From NCBI RefSeq assembly GCF_002160915.1, contig NZ_NFLM01000006.1, positions 62,001 to 126,000 of the forward strand: a stretch of DNA of 64,000 bases, in the 5' to 3' direction. The DNA comes from Faecalibacterium sp. An121 (GTDB lineage Bacteria; Bacillota; Clostridia; Oscillospirales; Ruminococcaceae). This document shows positions 45,415 through 53,506 of the stretch, piece by piece. The notes under the pieces were generated by a model that did not search any database, was not told where the DNA came from, and worked only from the letters and a program-made list of their open reading frames with translations. Position numbers and translations under genes: made by a program. Every line of letters starts with the position of its first letter. Position 1 is the stretch's first letter.

Positions 45415-46683
45415 ATGTCTACATCGTCCAACATCATCAAACAAAAGACCTTCTGGCAGCAGTACGGCAACCTGATCCTGATCCTGGGCGGCATCGTTGT
45501 GGGCGCGCTGATCGGCGCCTTCGCCCCCAGTGTGGGCACCGCCATCAAGCCGGTGGGCGACATTTTCCTGAACCTGTTGTTCACCATCGTGGTTCCCCTG
45601 GTGTTCGTCTCCATCGCCTCTGCTGTGGGCAGCATGGCCAACATGAAGCGTCTGGGCCGCATCCTGGGCGGCACCATCGGCACCTTCATCTTTACCGGCC
45701 TGATCGCAGCCGCCTGCGTACTGGTCTGGGTCAACCTGTTCAGCCCCTCCGCCGGCACCTCCATTGAGATGACCAGCGCCGAGGTGGGCGAAGCCAAGAC
45801 CGCCGCCGAGCTGATCGTCAGTTCCCTCACCGTGTCCGACTTTTCGGACCTGTGGGATAAGTCCAATATGCTGCCCCTCATCATCTTCGCCATCCTCATC
45901 GGCTTCTGCGTGTCGGCCTGCGGCGGCGACGAGACCCCTGTGGGCAAGCTGCTGGTCAACCTCAACGACATCATCATGAAGTTTGTCGGCGTCATCATGA
46001 CCATCGCCCCTCTGGGCCTGGGCGCCTACTTTGCCAACCTGGTGGCCACCTACGGCCCCGAGATCATCGGCGACTACGGCCGCTCCATGCTGGTCTACTA
46101 TCCCCTGTGCCTGCTCTACGCCGTCATCTTCTTCCCCTTCTACGCCTTCCTGGCCGCCGGCAAGCTGGGCGTGACCACCATGATCAAGCACATCTTCCCG
46201 CCGGCCATCACCGCTTTTGCCACCCAGTCCTCCGCCGCCACCATCCCCGTCAACAAAGAAGCCTGCGACGCCATCGGCGTTCCCAAGGATGTCAGCGACC
46301 TGGTCCTGCCCATGGGCTGCACCATGCACATGGACGGCTCGGTCCTGTCCTCCATCGTCAAGATCGCTTTCCTGTACGGCATCTTCGGGATGGACTTCTC
46401 GGGCGCAGGCACCTACGGCATGGCCATCGTGGTGGCCATCCTCTCGGCCTTTGTCCTGTCCGGCGCGCCGGGCGGCGGCCTGGTGGGCGAAATGCTGATC
46501 GTCAGCATGTTCAACTTCCCGGCTGAAGCCTTCCCCATCATCGCGACCCTGGGCTTCATCTTCGACCCTGCTGCCACCTGCCTGAACTCCTCCGGCGACA
46601 CCATCGCCTCCATGATGGTCACCCGCCTGGTGGAAGGCAAGGACTGGCTGGTCAAGGCCAGCGCCCGCAAGCAGGCCCGCTGA
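45415..46683 (+). CDS. Dicarboxylate/amino acid:cation symporter (DAACS)
   Basis: Encodes 422 residues with about eight hydrophobic segments. Family signatures are IFLNLLFTIVVPLVFVSIAS, the Ser-rich re-entrant loop TQSSAATIPV, LPMGCTMHMDGSV and the substrate site around GAPGGGLVG. DAACS members carry glutamate, aspartate, serine/threonine or cystine. Next to C-S lyase and cysteine desulfidase genes, cystine/cysteine or serine is the likely cargo; this is inference. GAAAGGGAGGG precedes the start. Confidence 0.9.
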   Translation: MSTSSNIIKQKTFWQQYGNLILILGGIVVGALIGAFAPSVGTAIKPVGDIFLNLLFTIVVPLVFVSIASAVGSMANMKRLGRILGGTIGTFIFTGLIAAACVLVWVNLFSPSAGTSIEMTSAEVGEAKTAAELIVSSLTVSDFSDLWDKSNMLPLIIFAILIGFCVSACGGDETPVGKLLVNLNDIIMKFVGVIMTIAPLGLGAYFANLVATYGPEIIGDYGRSMLVYYPLCLLYAVIFFPFYAFLAAGKLGVTTMIKHIFPPAITAFATQSSAATIPVNKEACDAIGVPKDVSDLVLPMGCTMHMDGSVLSSIVKIAFLYGIFGMDFSGAGTYGMAIVVAILSAFVLSGAPGGGLVGEMLIVSMFNFPAEAFPIIATLGFIFDPAATCLNSSGDTIASMMVTRLVEGKDWLVKASARKQAR

Positions 46684-46728
46684 GCCCACGCACACCCCAT
46701 TTACAGACATGAGAAAAGGAGCATTTGT

Positions 46729-47097
46729 ATGAAATTGATCGACACCAAGAACGCCCCCGGCGCCATCGGCCCCTATGTGCAGGGCTATGTTGTGAACGGC
46801 ATCGTCTATACCAGTGGCCAGATCCCCGCCAGCCCCGCCGACGGCAGCATCCCCGAAGGGATCGCCGCCCAGGCCCGCCAGAGCTGCGAGAACGTCAAGG
46901 CCATCCTGGAAGCCGCCGGCTCCGACCTGACCCGGGTCATCAAGACCACCTGCTTTTTGGCCGATATGGGCGACTTTGCCGCATTCAACGAGGTCTATGC
47001 AGGCTACTTCACCGGCAAACCCGCCCGCAGCTGCGTCGCCGTCAAGGCCCTGCCCAAAGGCGTCCTCTGTGAGATCGAAGCCATTGCGGAGGTGTGA
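46729..47097 (+). CDS. ridA: RidA-family imine deaminase
   Basis: Encodes 122 residues of the YjgF/YER057c/UK114 family. IDTKNAPGAIGPYVQG, VYTSGQIPASPADG, the KTTCFLADMGDFAAFNEVYA region and PARSCVAVKALPKG are conserved, and the catalytic Arg is in the last. RidA hydrolyses reactive enamines such as 2-aminoacrylate that PLP lyases and cysteine/serine degradation release. This fits the neighbours. GAAAAGGAGC precedes the start. Confidence 0.94.
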   Translation: MKLIDTKNAPGAIGPYVQGYVVNGIVYTSGQIPASPADGSIPEGIAAQARQSCENVKAILEAAGSDLTRVIKTTCFLADMGDFAAFNEVYAGYFTGKPARSCVAVKALPKGVLCEIEAIAEV

Positions 47098-47100
47098 GCC

Positions 47101-47352
47101 ATGAACGTGACCGTCATCGGCAGTCATCTCTGCCCCGATACCCTCTATGCCCTCCATCAGCTGGCTGCCGCCGGCGCAGAAGTGGAATTCAAAGACATCC
47201 TCTCCTGCCATGCAGCCCTGCAGGATTACCTGCAGATCCGGGAGAACAGCCCCCTCTACGCTGAGATCCGCGGCACCCGGCGGCTGGGCGTCCCCTGCTT
47301 TGTACAGGAGGACGGCAGCCTCACGCTGGACCTGCACGACATCCTGCGCTAA
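47101..47352 (+). CDS. Small glutaredoxin-like protein
   Basis: Encodes 83 residues with a thioredoxin-like beginning (VTVIGSHLCPDTLYALHQL) in which the glutaredoxin CxxC is a lone Cys (CPDT). EIRGTRRLGVPCFVQEDG is the cis-Pro segment. A monothiol redox or sulfur-handling role is possible. It starts 3 nt after ridA. A GC-rich hairpin (GACCCCGGC/GCCGGGGTC, 47395-47431) lies between it and the next gene. Confidence 0.75.
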   Translation: MNVTVIGSHLCPDTLYALHQLAAAGAEVEFKDILSCHAALQDYLQIRENSPLYAEIRGTRRLGVPCFVQEDGSLTLDLHDILR

Positions 47353-47459
47353 ACCCGCCAAACCCACGATATACCCTCCTAATTTCCCTGGTTGACCCCG
47401 GCCGGCGCCCGCCGCGCCGGGGTCCTCTTGTGGGAAGGAGAGGCGAAAGGAGCGTGCCC

Positions 47460-48743
47460 ATGCACGAATTGACCGAACTGATCCGGCAGGACATGAAGCC
47501 GGCGCTGGGCGTCACCGAGCCGGGAGCCATTGCCTTTGCGGTGGCCTGTGCCCGGCGGCACACCAGCGGCGCTATCCGCCGGATCACATTGCGGCTGAAC
47601 AGCGGTATGTTCAAAAACGCCTTCACCTGCGGCATCCCCGGCAGCAGCGAGGTGGGCAACGCCCACGCCGCCGCCCTGGGCGCAGTGGGGGCAGACCCGG
47701 ACAAAGGTCTGGAATGTCTGGACGGCATCACTCCGGAACAGGCCCGCCAGGCCAGAGAGATGGTCGACGCCGGGATGGTCCGGGTGGAAATGGCCGGGAT
47801 CAGCAGCCGCATCTTCATCGAAGCCACCGTGACCGCCAAAGAACAGGAAGCCTCCGTCACCATCCGGGATACCCATACCAACATCGTCCGCATCACCGAG
47901 AACGGCCGCACCGTCTTTGAAAAGCCGGTCCCGGAAGACGTTCCGGACGGCGGCGCCGTCCCCCTGATCCACCGCTACACTCTGGCACAGCTGCGGGATT
48001 ACGCCCTCACCGTGCCGGCCGGCGAGATCGCCTTCATCCGGCGCGCCTTCGAGATGAATCTGGCCCTCTGCAAAGCGGGCCTGGACAGCCCCAAAACCAC
48101 CTATGCCCGCTATCTGCTGGCCGAAAACGGCGGCCGGCTCATTTCCTGGGACGAACAGGCCACCGCTTCCCTGCTCTGCAACGGAGCCATTGAAGCCCGG
48201 GTCCTGGGCCTGCCCCAGCCGGCTATGAGCATCACCGGGTCGGGAGCGCATGGGATCATCGCCACCATGCCCCTCTACGCCGCCTGTCAGGTACAGGGAT
48301 ATCCGGAGGAGAAACTGCTGCGCGCCGCCGCCCTGAGCTATCTGGTCTGTATGTACATCAAGGAGTATTCGGGCAAGCTGTCGGCATTCTGCGGCTGCGC
48401 CATCGCGGCGGGCACCGGCATGGCCTGCGGCCTTGTCCTTCTGCGGGACGGCGATGCGGGCGCCATGGCGCGGACCATCTGCAACATGGCCAGCAGCATC
48501 ACCGGGATGATCTGCGACGGCGGCAATCAGGGCTGCACCATGAAGGGCGTGGTGGCGGTGGACGCCGCCTACCGGTCTGTCTCCATGGCAATGCAGGGCA
48601 TCGCGATCGATCCGATCCATGGCATCAACGGTCCCACCCCCGAGCAGACCATGCGGAACATGGGGCTGATCGCCTCCCCCGGCATGACGGGCACCGAAAA
48701 GACCATGATCGACATTCTGGAGCACAAGCAGAAAGGAAATTGA
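47460..48743 (+). CDS. L-cysteine desulfidase paralogue lacking the catalytic Cys
   Basis: Encodes 427 residues of the CyuA/UPF0597 (L-cysteine desulfidase, serine dehydratase-alpha-like) family. The three cysteines equivalent to the Fe-S ligands are present: Cys311 (SAFCG), Cys352 and Cys359 (CDGGNQGC). The family motif GCTEP is GVTEP here, so Val18 stands where the catalytic Cys (Cys25 in Methanocaldococcus CysDS) should be. It may have another substrate or be a non-catalytic partner of the next gene. The ATG at 47460 follows AAAGGAGCGTGCCC. The paralogue starts 3 nt downstream. Confidence 0.85.
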   Translation: MHELTELIRQDMKPALGVTEPGAIAFAVACARRHTSGAIRRITLRLNSGMFKNAFTCGIPGSSEVGNAHAAALGAVGADPDKGLECLDGITPEQARQAREMVDAGMVRVEMAGISSRIFIEATVTAKEQEASVTIRDTHTNIVRITENGRTVFEKPVPEDVPDGGAVPLIHRYTLAQLRDYALTVPAGEIAFIRRAFEMNLALCKAGLDSPKTTYARYLLAENGGRLISWDEQATASLLCNGAIEARVLGLPQPAMSITGSGAHGIIATMPLYAACQVQGYPEEKLLRAAALSYLVCMYIKEYSGKLSAFCGCAIAAGTGMACGLVLLRDGDAGAMARTICNMASSITGMICDGGNQGCTMKGVVAVDAAYRSVSMAMQGIAIDPIHGINGPTPEQTMRNMGLIASPGMTGTEKTMIDILEHKQKGN

Positions 48744-48746
48744 ACG

Positions 48747-50060
48747 ATGGAACGGAACAGCAACGTTTATCAGGCATATGTGCGCATCTTGCAGGAAGAG
48801 CTGATCCCCGCGATGGGCTGCACCGAGCCCATCGCCATTGCCTATGCCGCCGCCAAGGCGCGGGAGGTGCTGGGCTGTCTGCCCGGCACGGTGTGGCTGG
48901 GCGTCAGCAACAACATCATCAAAAACGTCAAAAGCGTGGTGGTGCCCAACACCGACGGCCTGAAGGGCATCGAAGCGGCGGCCGCCGCCGGCATCGTGGG
49001 AGGTCAGGCCGACAAGGCCCTCGAGGTCATCTCGTCCGTGACCAGTGAGCAGAAAGCCGGGATGCATCGCTTTCTGGAGAGCACACCCATCCAGGTCGAG
49101 GCGGTGGACAATGGCCAGATCTTCGACATCCTGGTCCGCCTGACTGCGGGGGAAAAGACGGCTTTTGTCCGCATCGCCCAGTACCACACCAACATCGTGC
49201 ACATCGAAAAGGATGGGCAGGTGCTGCTGGACATTCCCGTGGAGGAAAGCGGGACTGCCTGCGGCCATGAGGGCAGCGCCCCCACCGAAGAAGGTCTGGC
49301 CGGCCGGGATCTTTTGACCATCGCGGCCATCCTGGACTTTGCCGACAGCTGCGAGCTGGATGACATCCGCCCGGTGCTGGACACCCAGATCCAGTACAAC
49401 ACCCAGATCTCGGAGGAGGGGCTGCTGGGCGACTATGGGGCCAACATCGGTTCCACCATGCTGAAATTCTACGGCGACGACGTGCGCAACCGGGCCATCG
49501 CCAAGGCGGCCGCCGGCTCGGATGCCCGGATGAGCGGCTGTGAGCTGCCGGTGGTCATCAACTCGGGCAGCGGCAACCAGGGCATCACGGTGTCGGTGCC
49601 TGTCATCGAGTACGCCAAGGCTTTGGCCGTTCCCAAAGACCGGCTGTACCGGGCGCTGGCCGTCTCCAACCTCATCGCCATCCACGAAAAGAGCGGCATC
49701 GGGCGCCTGTCAGCCTATTGCGGCGCCGTGAGCGCCGGGTGCGCCGCCGGCTGCGGCATCGCCTACCTGCAGGGGGCGGACTACAAGGCCATCGCCCACA
49801 CCCTGGTCAATGCGCTGGCCATCGTGTCGGGCATCATCTGCGACGGGGCCAAGCCCAGCTGCGCCGCCAAAATCGCGTCCAGCGTGGAGGCGGGCATCAT
49901 GGGCTACCATATGTACCTGAACGGCCAGCAGTTCCGCGCCGGGGACGGCATCGTCACCAAGGGCGTCGAGAACACCATCCGGAACGTCAGCCAGCTGGGC
50001 CGCGAAGGGATGCGGGAGACCGACAAAGAGATCGTCAAGATCATGCTGCAGGACCAGTGA
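48747..50060 (+). CDS. cyuA: L-cysteine desulfidase
   Basis: Encodes 437 residues of the same family with all key residues: Cys25 in AMGCTEPIA, Cys325 (SAYCG), Cys365 and Cys372 (CDGAKPSC). The cluster ligands are spaced 40 and 7 apart as in Methanocaldococcus CysDS (282, 322, 329). The expected reaction is L-cysteine to pyruvate, ammonia and sulfide through 2-aminoacrylate. GAAAGGAAATTGAACG precedes the ATG. Tandem with a paralogue that has Val in place of the catalytic Cys. Confidence 0.9.
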   Translation: MERNSNVYQAYVRILQEELIPAMGCTEPIAIAYAAAKAREVLGCLPGTVWLGVSNNIIKNVKSVVVPNTDGLKGIEAAAAAGIVGGQADKALEVISSVTSEQKAGMHRFLESTPIQVEAVDNGQIFDILVRLTAGEKTAFVRIAQYHTNIVHIEKDGQVLLDIPVEESGTACGHEGSAPTEEGLAGRDLLTIAAILDFADSCELDDIRPVLDTQIQYNTQISEEGLLGDYGANIGSTMLKFYGDDVRNRAIAKAAAGSDARMSGCELPVVINSGSGNQGITVSVPVIEYAKALAVPKDRLYRALAVSNLIAIHEKSGIGRLSAYCGAVSAGCAAGCGIAYLQGADYKAIAHTLVNALAIVSGIICDGAKPSCAAKIASSVEAGIMGYHMYLNGQQFRAGDGIVTKGVENTIRNVSQLGREGMRETDKEIVKIMLQDQ

Positions 50061-50077
50061 AGGAGGGAGGCAAAACC

Positions 50078-50560
50078 ATGGAGATACGCACTGCCGTGCC
50101 GGCGGACCTGGACGCCCTGACCGCCATCGAAGCGGCCTGCTTCCCGGCCGCCGAGGCAGCCGGGCGGGAAAGCCTGGCCCGCCGTCTGGCCGTCTATCCG
50201 GAACACTTCTGGCTTTTGCTGGAGGAAGGAAAGCCGGTGGCCTTTGTCAACGGGATGTGCACCGACACGCCCGACCTGGCCGATGAGATGTACGAGGATG
50301 CCTCTCTCCACAGCGAGAGCGGCGCCTGGCAGATGATCTTTGGCGTGGACACCCTGCCCGATTTCCGCCGGCAGGGCTGTGCCGCCCGCCTGCTGCACCA
50401 CGTCATCGACCAGGCCCGCGCCCAGGGCCGCAAGGGCGTCGTTCTGACCTGTAAAGACAAGCTGGTCCACTACTATGCAACGTTCGGCTTTGTGAACGAA
50501 GGCGTGTCCCGCTCCACCCACGGGGACGTGACCTGGTATCAAATGCGGCTGCGCCTGTAA
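50078..50560 (+). CDS. GNAT acetyltransferase
   Basis: Encodes 160 residues of the GNAT family. The acetyl-CoA loop is in DFRRQGCAARLLHHVID (motif A), and motif B is in LVHYYATFGFVNEGVS. MEIRTAVPADLDALTAIEAACFP at the start is typical. The substrate is unknown; in this operon an amine made during amino-acid breakdown is possible. AGGAGGGAGG lies upstream and the cyuA stop is 17 nt before. The end of the module is here. Confidence 0.87.
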   Translation: MEIRTAVPADLDALTAIEAACFPAAEAAGRESLARRLAVYPEHFWLLLEEGKPVAFVNGMCTDTPDLADEMYEDASLHSESGAWQMIFGVDTLPDFRRQGCAARLLHHVIDQARAQGRKGVVLTCKDKLVHYYATFGFVNEGVSRSTHGDVTWYQMRLRL

Positions 50561-50586
50561 TGCGCTTGCCGCCATCCAAACCGTGC

Positions 50587-50793
50587 AAAAAAGTCCCGAC
50601 CGGACGACATGTGCGTACGGTCGGGACACCGACAGGGAAATTTGGTGCTGAGAGTGTGCGAGGCCGCAAGGCCGAGTGCATGGTTCAGCGCCAAATTTTG
50701 TCCCCAGGGGAATATTAGGGGGAAAGAATTTCTGACGCGCGACTGCGCGCAGAAATGGGTTCCCCCTAAAGCGTGGCGCTTTTGCGGCACGCT
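50587..50793 (-). repeat. Structured intergenic element, copy 2 (207 nt, inverted)
   Basis: Read on the minus strand it matches copy 1 (42890-43204) stem by stem. The first stem is AGCGTG/CACGCT. The second has GGGGGAACCC..TTTCTGCGC with GCGCG-CAGAAA..CCCCC. The third has AAATTTGGCGCTGA with TCAGCACCAAATTT. The terminal stem GTCCCGACC/GGTCGGGAC replaces GTCCTGTCC/GGACAGGAC, and TTTTTT follows. The paired changes show that the structure is kept. The two copies lie at both ends of the xre-cysteine module in opposite directions. Confidence 0.82.
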
Positions 50794-50794
50794 G

Positions 50795-50831
50795 AGCAGC
50801 AGATCCGTACAGGTATCTGCTGCTTTTATCG
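50795..50831 (+). repeat. 37-bp terminator-like repeat, copy 1
   Basis: AGCAGCAGAT and ATCTGCTGCT are inverted around CCGTACAGGT and followed by TTTATCG. An identical 37-bp copy occurs at 57371-57407. Both are plus-oriented and look like intrinsic terminators. Confidence 0.75.
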
Positions 50832-50856
50832 CTGCGGGGCGAAAGAGGCACGCTCG

Positions 50857-50902
50857 ATCCGGACCCTTCTCCCATGGGAGAAAGGTTCGGATTTTGTATT
50901 TG
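50857..50902 (+). terminator. Hairpin and T-rich tract before the RpiR gene end
   Basis: ATCCGGACCCTTCTCCC and GGGAGAAAGGTTCGGAT pair well around AT and are followed by TTTGTATTT. It lies 25 nt from the convergent rpiR stop. Similar TTCGGATTTTGT text occurs at 57032. Confidence 0.6.
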
Positions 50903-50926
50903 GGTGCACCAGACCGCCGCATCTTC

Positions 50927-51757
50927 TCACAGCCGGTCCTTATAAGCGGCTTTGAGCTGCTGGATCTCGTCCAGGCGGGCAAGGGCGGCGTCGCCCATTT
51001 GGGCCGATAGGGCCAGGCTCAGGGCCTCGGCCACCGAGATAGGAGAACTCATCGAGTGCTGTTCCTTCTCGTCCCCGCGGTAGACAAAAAGTTCGATGTC
51101 GGCGCGGGGGCCCTCGCCGTGCCATACGCGGCTGGTGAAAAGAATGGTCCGGTAGCCGGCCTGCTGCTGCCGGTCCAGAATGACTCCGGCCGCCTCCGAT
51201 ACCTTGGCAAAACCGAACAGCACCACCACATCCTGCGGGCCGATGGAAGCCAGGCGCTCGGCCAGTTCACTGCCGGCAGACGGAAGCTGTTCCACCTCCA
51301 GCCCGATGCGGCGCAGCCGATATTCCAGCAGGACGGCCGGGGCGCGGGAGGCGTTGCGGGCGTGGAGAAAAATTTTGCGCGCCCCCAGCAGGGCGGCCAC
51401 CGCTGCGGCAAAGGCCTCCCGGTCCAGCAGGTCCAGGGTCTTTTGCAGGTTGTAGTGCTGCTGTTCCAGCCAGGCGGCAAGGATGTCGCCTTCCTTGGCT
51501 TGCAGGGTGTTGCTCAGTTTCTGGACCGGCCCGCGCTGGATCGTCTGTTCCACCACCGTCCGCTTGAGGTGTTTGAAATCCTCACAGCCCACATGCCGGG
51601 CAAAGCGGGAGACCGTGGCCTCCGAGATATGCAGCGCCGCCGACAGCTGCCCGATGGTCATGCAGAGAAATTCATCCCGGTGCGCGGCGATGTACTCTAC
51701 GATGTCCTGTTCGGTGCTGGTCAGTTTTTCCGGCATTTGGGGAAAGGAAAGATTCAT
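50927..51757 (-). CDS. RpiR/MurR-family regulator
   Basis: Encodes 276 residues. The N-terminal HTH_6 domain (LTSTEQDIVEYIAAHRDEFL, LHISEATVSRFARHVG, FKHLKR) is followed by a SIS sugar-phosphate isomerase-like domain (ARKIFLHARNASRAPAVLLEYRL, DVVVLFGFAK, FTSRVWH). RpiR regulators respond to sugar phosphates or related ligands. CAGGAGGCGTCT precedes the ATG. It lies downstream of the ECF/phosphatase genes in the same direction, with MITE copy B in between, and is the likely local regulator. Confidence 0.92.
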   Translation of the reverse strand: MNLSFPQMPEKLTSTEQDIVEYIAAHRDEFLCMTIGQLSAALHISEATVSRFARHVGCEDFKHLKRTVVEQTIQRGPVQKLSNTLQAKEGDILAAWLEQQHYNLQKTLDLLDREAFAAAVAALLGARKIFLHARNASRAPAVLLEYRLRRIGLEVEQLPSAGSELAERLASIGPQDVVVLFGFAKVSEAAGVILDRQQQAGYRTILFTSRVWHGEGPRADIELFVYRGDEKEQHSMSSPISVAEALSLALSAQMGDAALARLDEIQQLKAAYKDRL

Positions 51758-51780
51758 AGACGCCTCCTGTCATCACACCA

Positions 51781-51883
51781 GGGTGTATCTGAGAACTCGA
51801 AAATGCCGAACCATTCGCCAGAAAGGTGCAGATGCGCTTTTCTGGCAGAATTGAACAGCGTTGGGGCGTTTTCAGATGCACCC
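51781..51883 (-). repeat. MITE-like element, copy B (103 bp)
   Basis: Terminal inverted repeats GGGTGTATCTGAGAAC and GTTTTCAGATGCACCC. The plus-strand right flank is TA; the left flank is CA. The right end supplies the last three codons and stop of the inositol-monophosphatase-family gene. It is the shortest copy, lacking the middle of copy C. Confidence 0.85.
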
Positions 51884-52654
51884 TAAGGCCAGCAGTTCCT
51901 CATGAATGCGGCCGTTCGTCGCCAGTATAGCACAGCTGGCCGCAGCAAGGGAAGGGGTCTTGCCGTCCCATGCGGTCAGGCGGCCGCCGGCTTCTTCCAG
52001 GATCAGCCAGCCGGCCGCATAGTCCCAGGGTTTGAGCCCGTGCTCCAGGTACGCATCCAGACGCCCGCAGGCGGTATAGCACAGCTCGACGGAGGCCGCG
52101 CCGAGCCGGCGGATGTCGTGGCAGCGGTCGTAGATGCGGCGGGCCCGGGCAAAGGCGGCGGCGGCTTCCTCCCGCCGGCCGGGATTGGTCCCCACCGAGC
52201 AGAGGCTGTCCGCCAGACACGCAGTCCCGCTGACCCGGATGGCCCGGCCGTTGCAGAACGCTCCCCCGCCCCGCCGGGCGGCAAACAGTTCCCCCGCAAA
52301 GGGGTCGAACACAAGACCGAGGCGCACCCTGCCGCCCTCGGCCAGCGCCAGCGAAATTGCGCTGTGCCGGAAACCGTGGATCAGGTTGGTGGTGCCGTCC
52401 ACCGGGTCCAGGATCCAGACCGGGCGGGACGGGTCGATGGCGGCGTTATCCTTTTCTTCGGCCATGAACTGGATCGTCCCGTCCAGCGCCTGCAGCCGGG
52501 CGCGGATCTGCTCCTGCACTTCGGTATCCACCGCCGTGACAAAATCGGTGGGGCCTTTGGCGTGCACCTGCGACGCCAGGTTCCGGTCCTCCAGGCGTGC
52601 GCCCGCCTCCTGTACGATGCGGCCTGCCTGCCGCAGCAGTTCAGCGGCGTCCAT
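51872..52654 (-). CDS. Inositol monophosphatase-family phosphatase
   Basis: Encodes 260 residues of the IMPase superfamily. Motifs are AEEKDNAAID, the central metal site WILDPVDGTTNLIHGFRHSA, and KPWDYAAGWLILEEAGG. Substrates range over inositol phosphate, fructose bisphosphate and PAP, so specificity is open. The ATG at 52654 shares one base with the PHP stop; a GTG one codon earlier is possible. The final residues (GCI and stop) are encoded by MITE copy B, so the native C-terminus was replaced or trimmed. Confidence 0.9.
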   Translation of the reverse strand: MDAAELLRQAGRIVQEAGARLEDRNLASQVHAKGPTDFVTAVDTEVQEQIRARLQALDGTIQFMAEEKDNAAIDPSRPVWILDPVDGTTNLIHGFRHSAISLALAEGGRVRLGLVFDPFAGELFAARRGGGAFCNGRAIRVSGTACLADSLCSVGTNPGRREEAAAAFARARRIYDRCHDIRRLGAASVELCYTACGRLDAYLEHGLKPWDYAAGWLILEEAGGRLTAWDGKTPSLAAASCAILATNGRIHEELLALGCI

Positions 52655-53493
52655 CACAGGACCACCTTTTTGGCTGCCAGCACAGCCGAGGACTCTCCCC
52701 CGCGGCTCAGCAGGACCGAAACATAATCCCCACCCAGGGCGTGGACCTCTTTCAGCGCGCGTTTGAGCAGGCCGGCCGTGCGCACCTTGACTTCCGCGTC
52801 AGGATGGATGCAGATGCTGTACCGGCCCGCCTTCATCTCCCGGGCCAGCACATCAAAGGAATCAAAATCGTGTTCAAAACAGGTACGGATGCAGCCGTAC
52901 TGCACCGCCTGATGGGTATCGCTGCCGGCCACCACCGGCTTACCCAACCGCTGTCCCAGCCCGAAGGTCAGTTCCTCGGTGCGCTGACGGTCCTCAGCGA
53001 TGTCCTTGCCGTTCAGATCCAGAAAATCAAAGCGCATCAGCAGCTCCGGCGGCAGGTCGGGGATATGCCCGCCGGCCCGGAAGGGGTGTCCCGCCCCCAC
53101 CAGGACCGGGTATTCGGCAAAGAGGTCCAACAGCTGCGCCGCCGGGAGGAACCGGTCTTTGGTTTTGTGCGGCTCCAGGCGGCGGTTCATCTCCCGGATG
53201 GCCTCCATCGGGCCGACGCACAGCACATGCCCGCCTTCCGCAATATCGGTCTCCATACCGGGAAAAACACGCAGCCCGCCCGCGTCTTCAAAGACATAAG
53301 CGTCCCCGTTCTTTTGGCCCCGCGCTTCGATGTAGCCGTAAAGGGTGTCGAACTGCTGGGTGTTGAAATGCTCGGTCAGGCAGATGGCGTCCAGGCCGGC
53401 GCGGCGCGCCTCGCGCAGCAGCCAGTCGGTGTATTCGGTGGAAAAGGGCAGATACTTTGCCAGCTTCCCATGCGTGTGAAAATCCATGTACAT
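52654..53493 (-). CDS. PHP-domain phosphoesterase
   Basis: Encodes 279 residues of the PHP family. Metal-binding motifs are DFHTHG (residues 4-9), DAICLTEHFN, FPGMETDIAEGGHVL, VLVGAGHPFR and VVAGSDTH. Relatives hydrolyse phosphate esters such as histidinol phosphate. The start follows AGGGAGAACGCT; Met3 is an alternative. It lies between ecfT (13 nt) and the IMPase-family gene (1-nt overlap), so two unlike phosphatases follow a transporter. Confidence 0.88.
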   Translation of the reverse strand: MYMDFHTHGKLAKYLPFSTEYTDWLLREARRAGLDAICLTEHFNTQQFDTLYGYIEARGQKNGDAYVFEDAGGLRVFPGMETDIAEGGHVLCVGPMEAIREMNRRLEPHKTKDRFLPAAQLLDLFAEYPVLVGAGHPFRAGGHIPDLPPELLMRFDFLDLNGKDIAEDRQRTEELTFGLGQRLGKPVVAGSDTHQAVQYGCIRTCFEHDFDSFDVLAREMKAGRYSICIHPDAEVKVRTAGLLKRALKEVHALGGDYVSVLLSRGGESSAVLAAKKVVL

Positions 53494-53506
53494 AGCGTTC
53501 TCCCTC

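Noticed and set aside
43939-47367. Very long minus-strand open frame opposite the cysteine module
   Set aside because: It is a shadow of well-supported plus-strand genes and has a biased composition without any domain.
50896-50912. GGTGCACC near the rpiR end as another tRNA 3' end
   Set aside because: The motif is itself palindromic and no T arm lies at the right distance on either strand.
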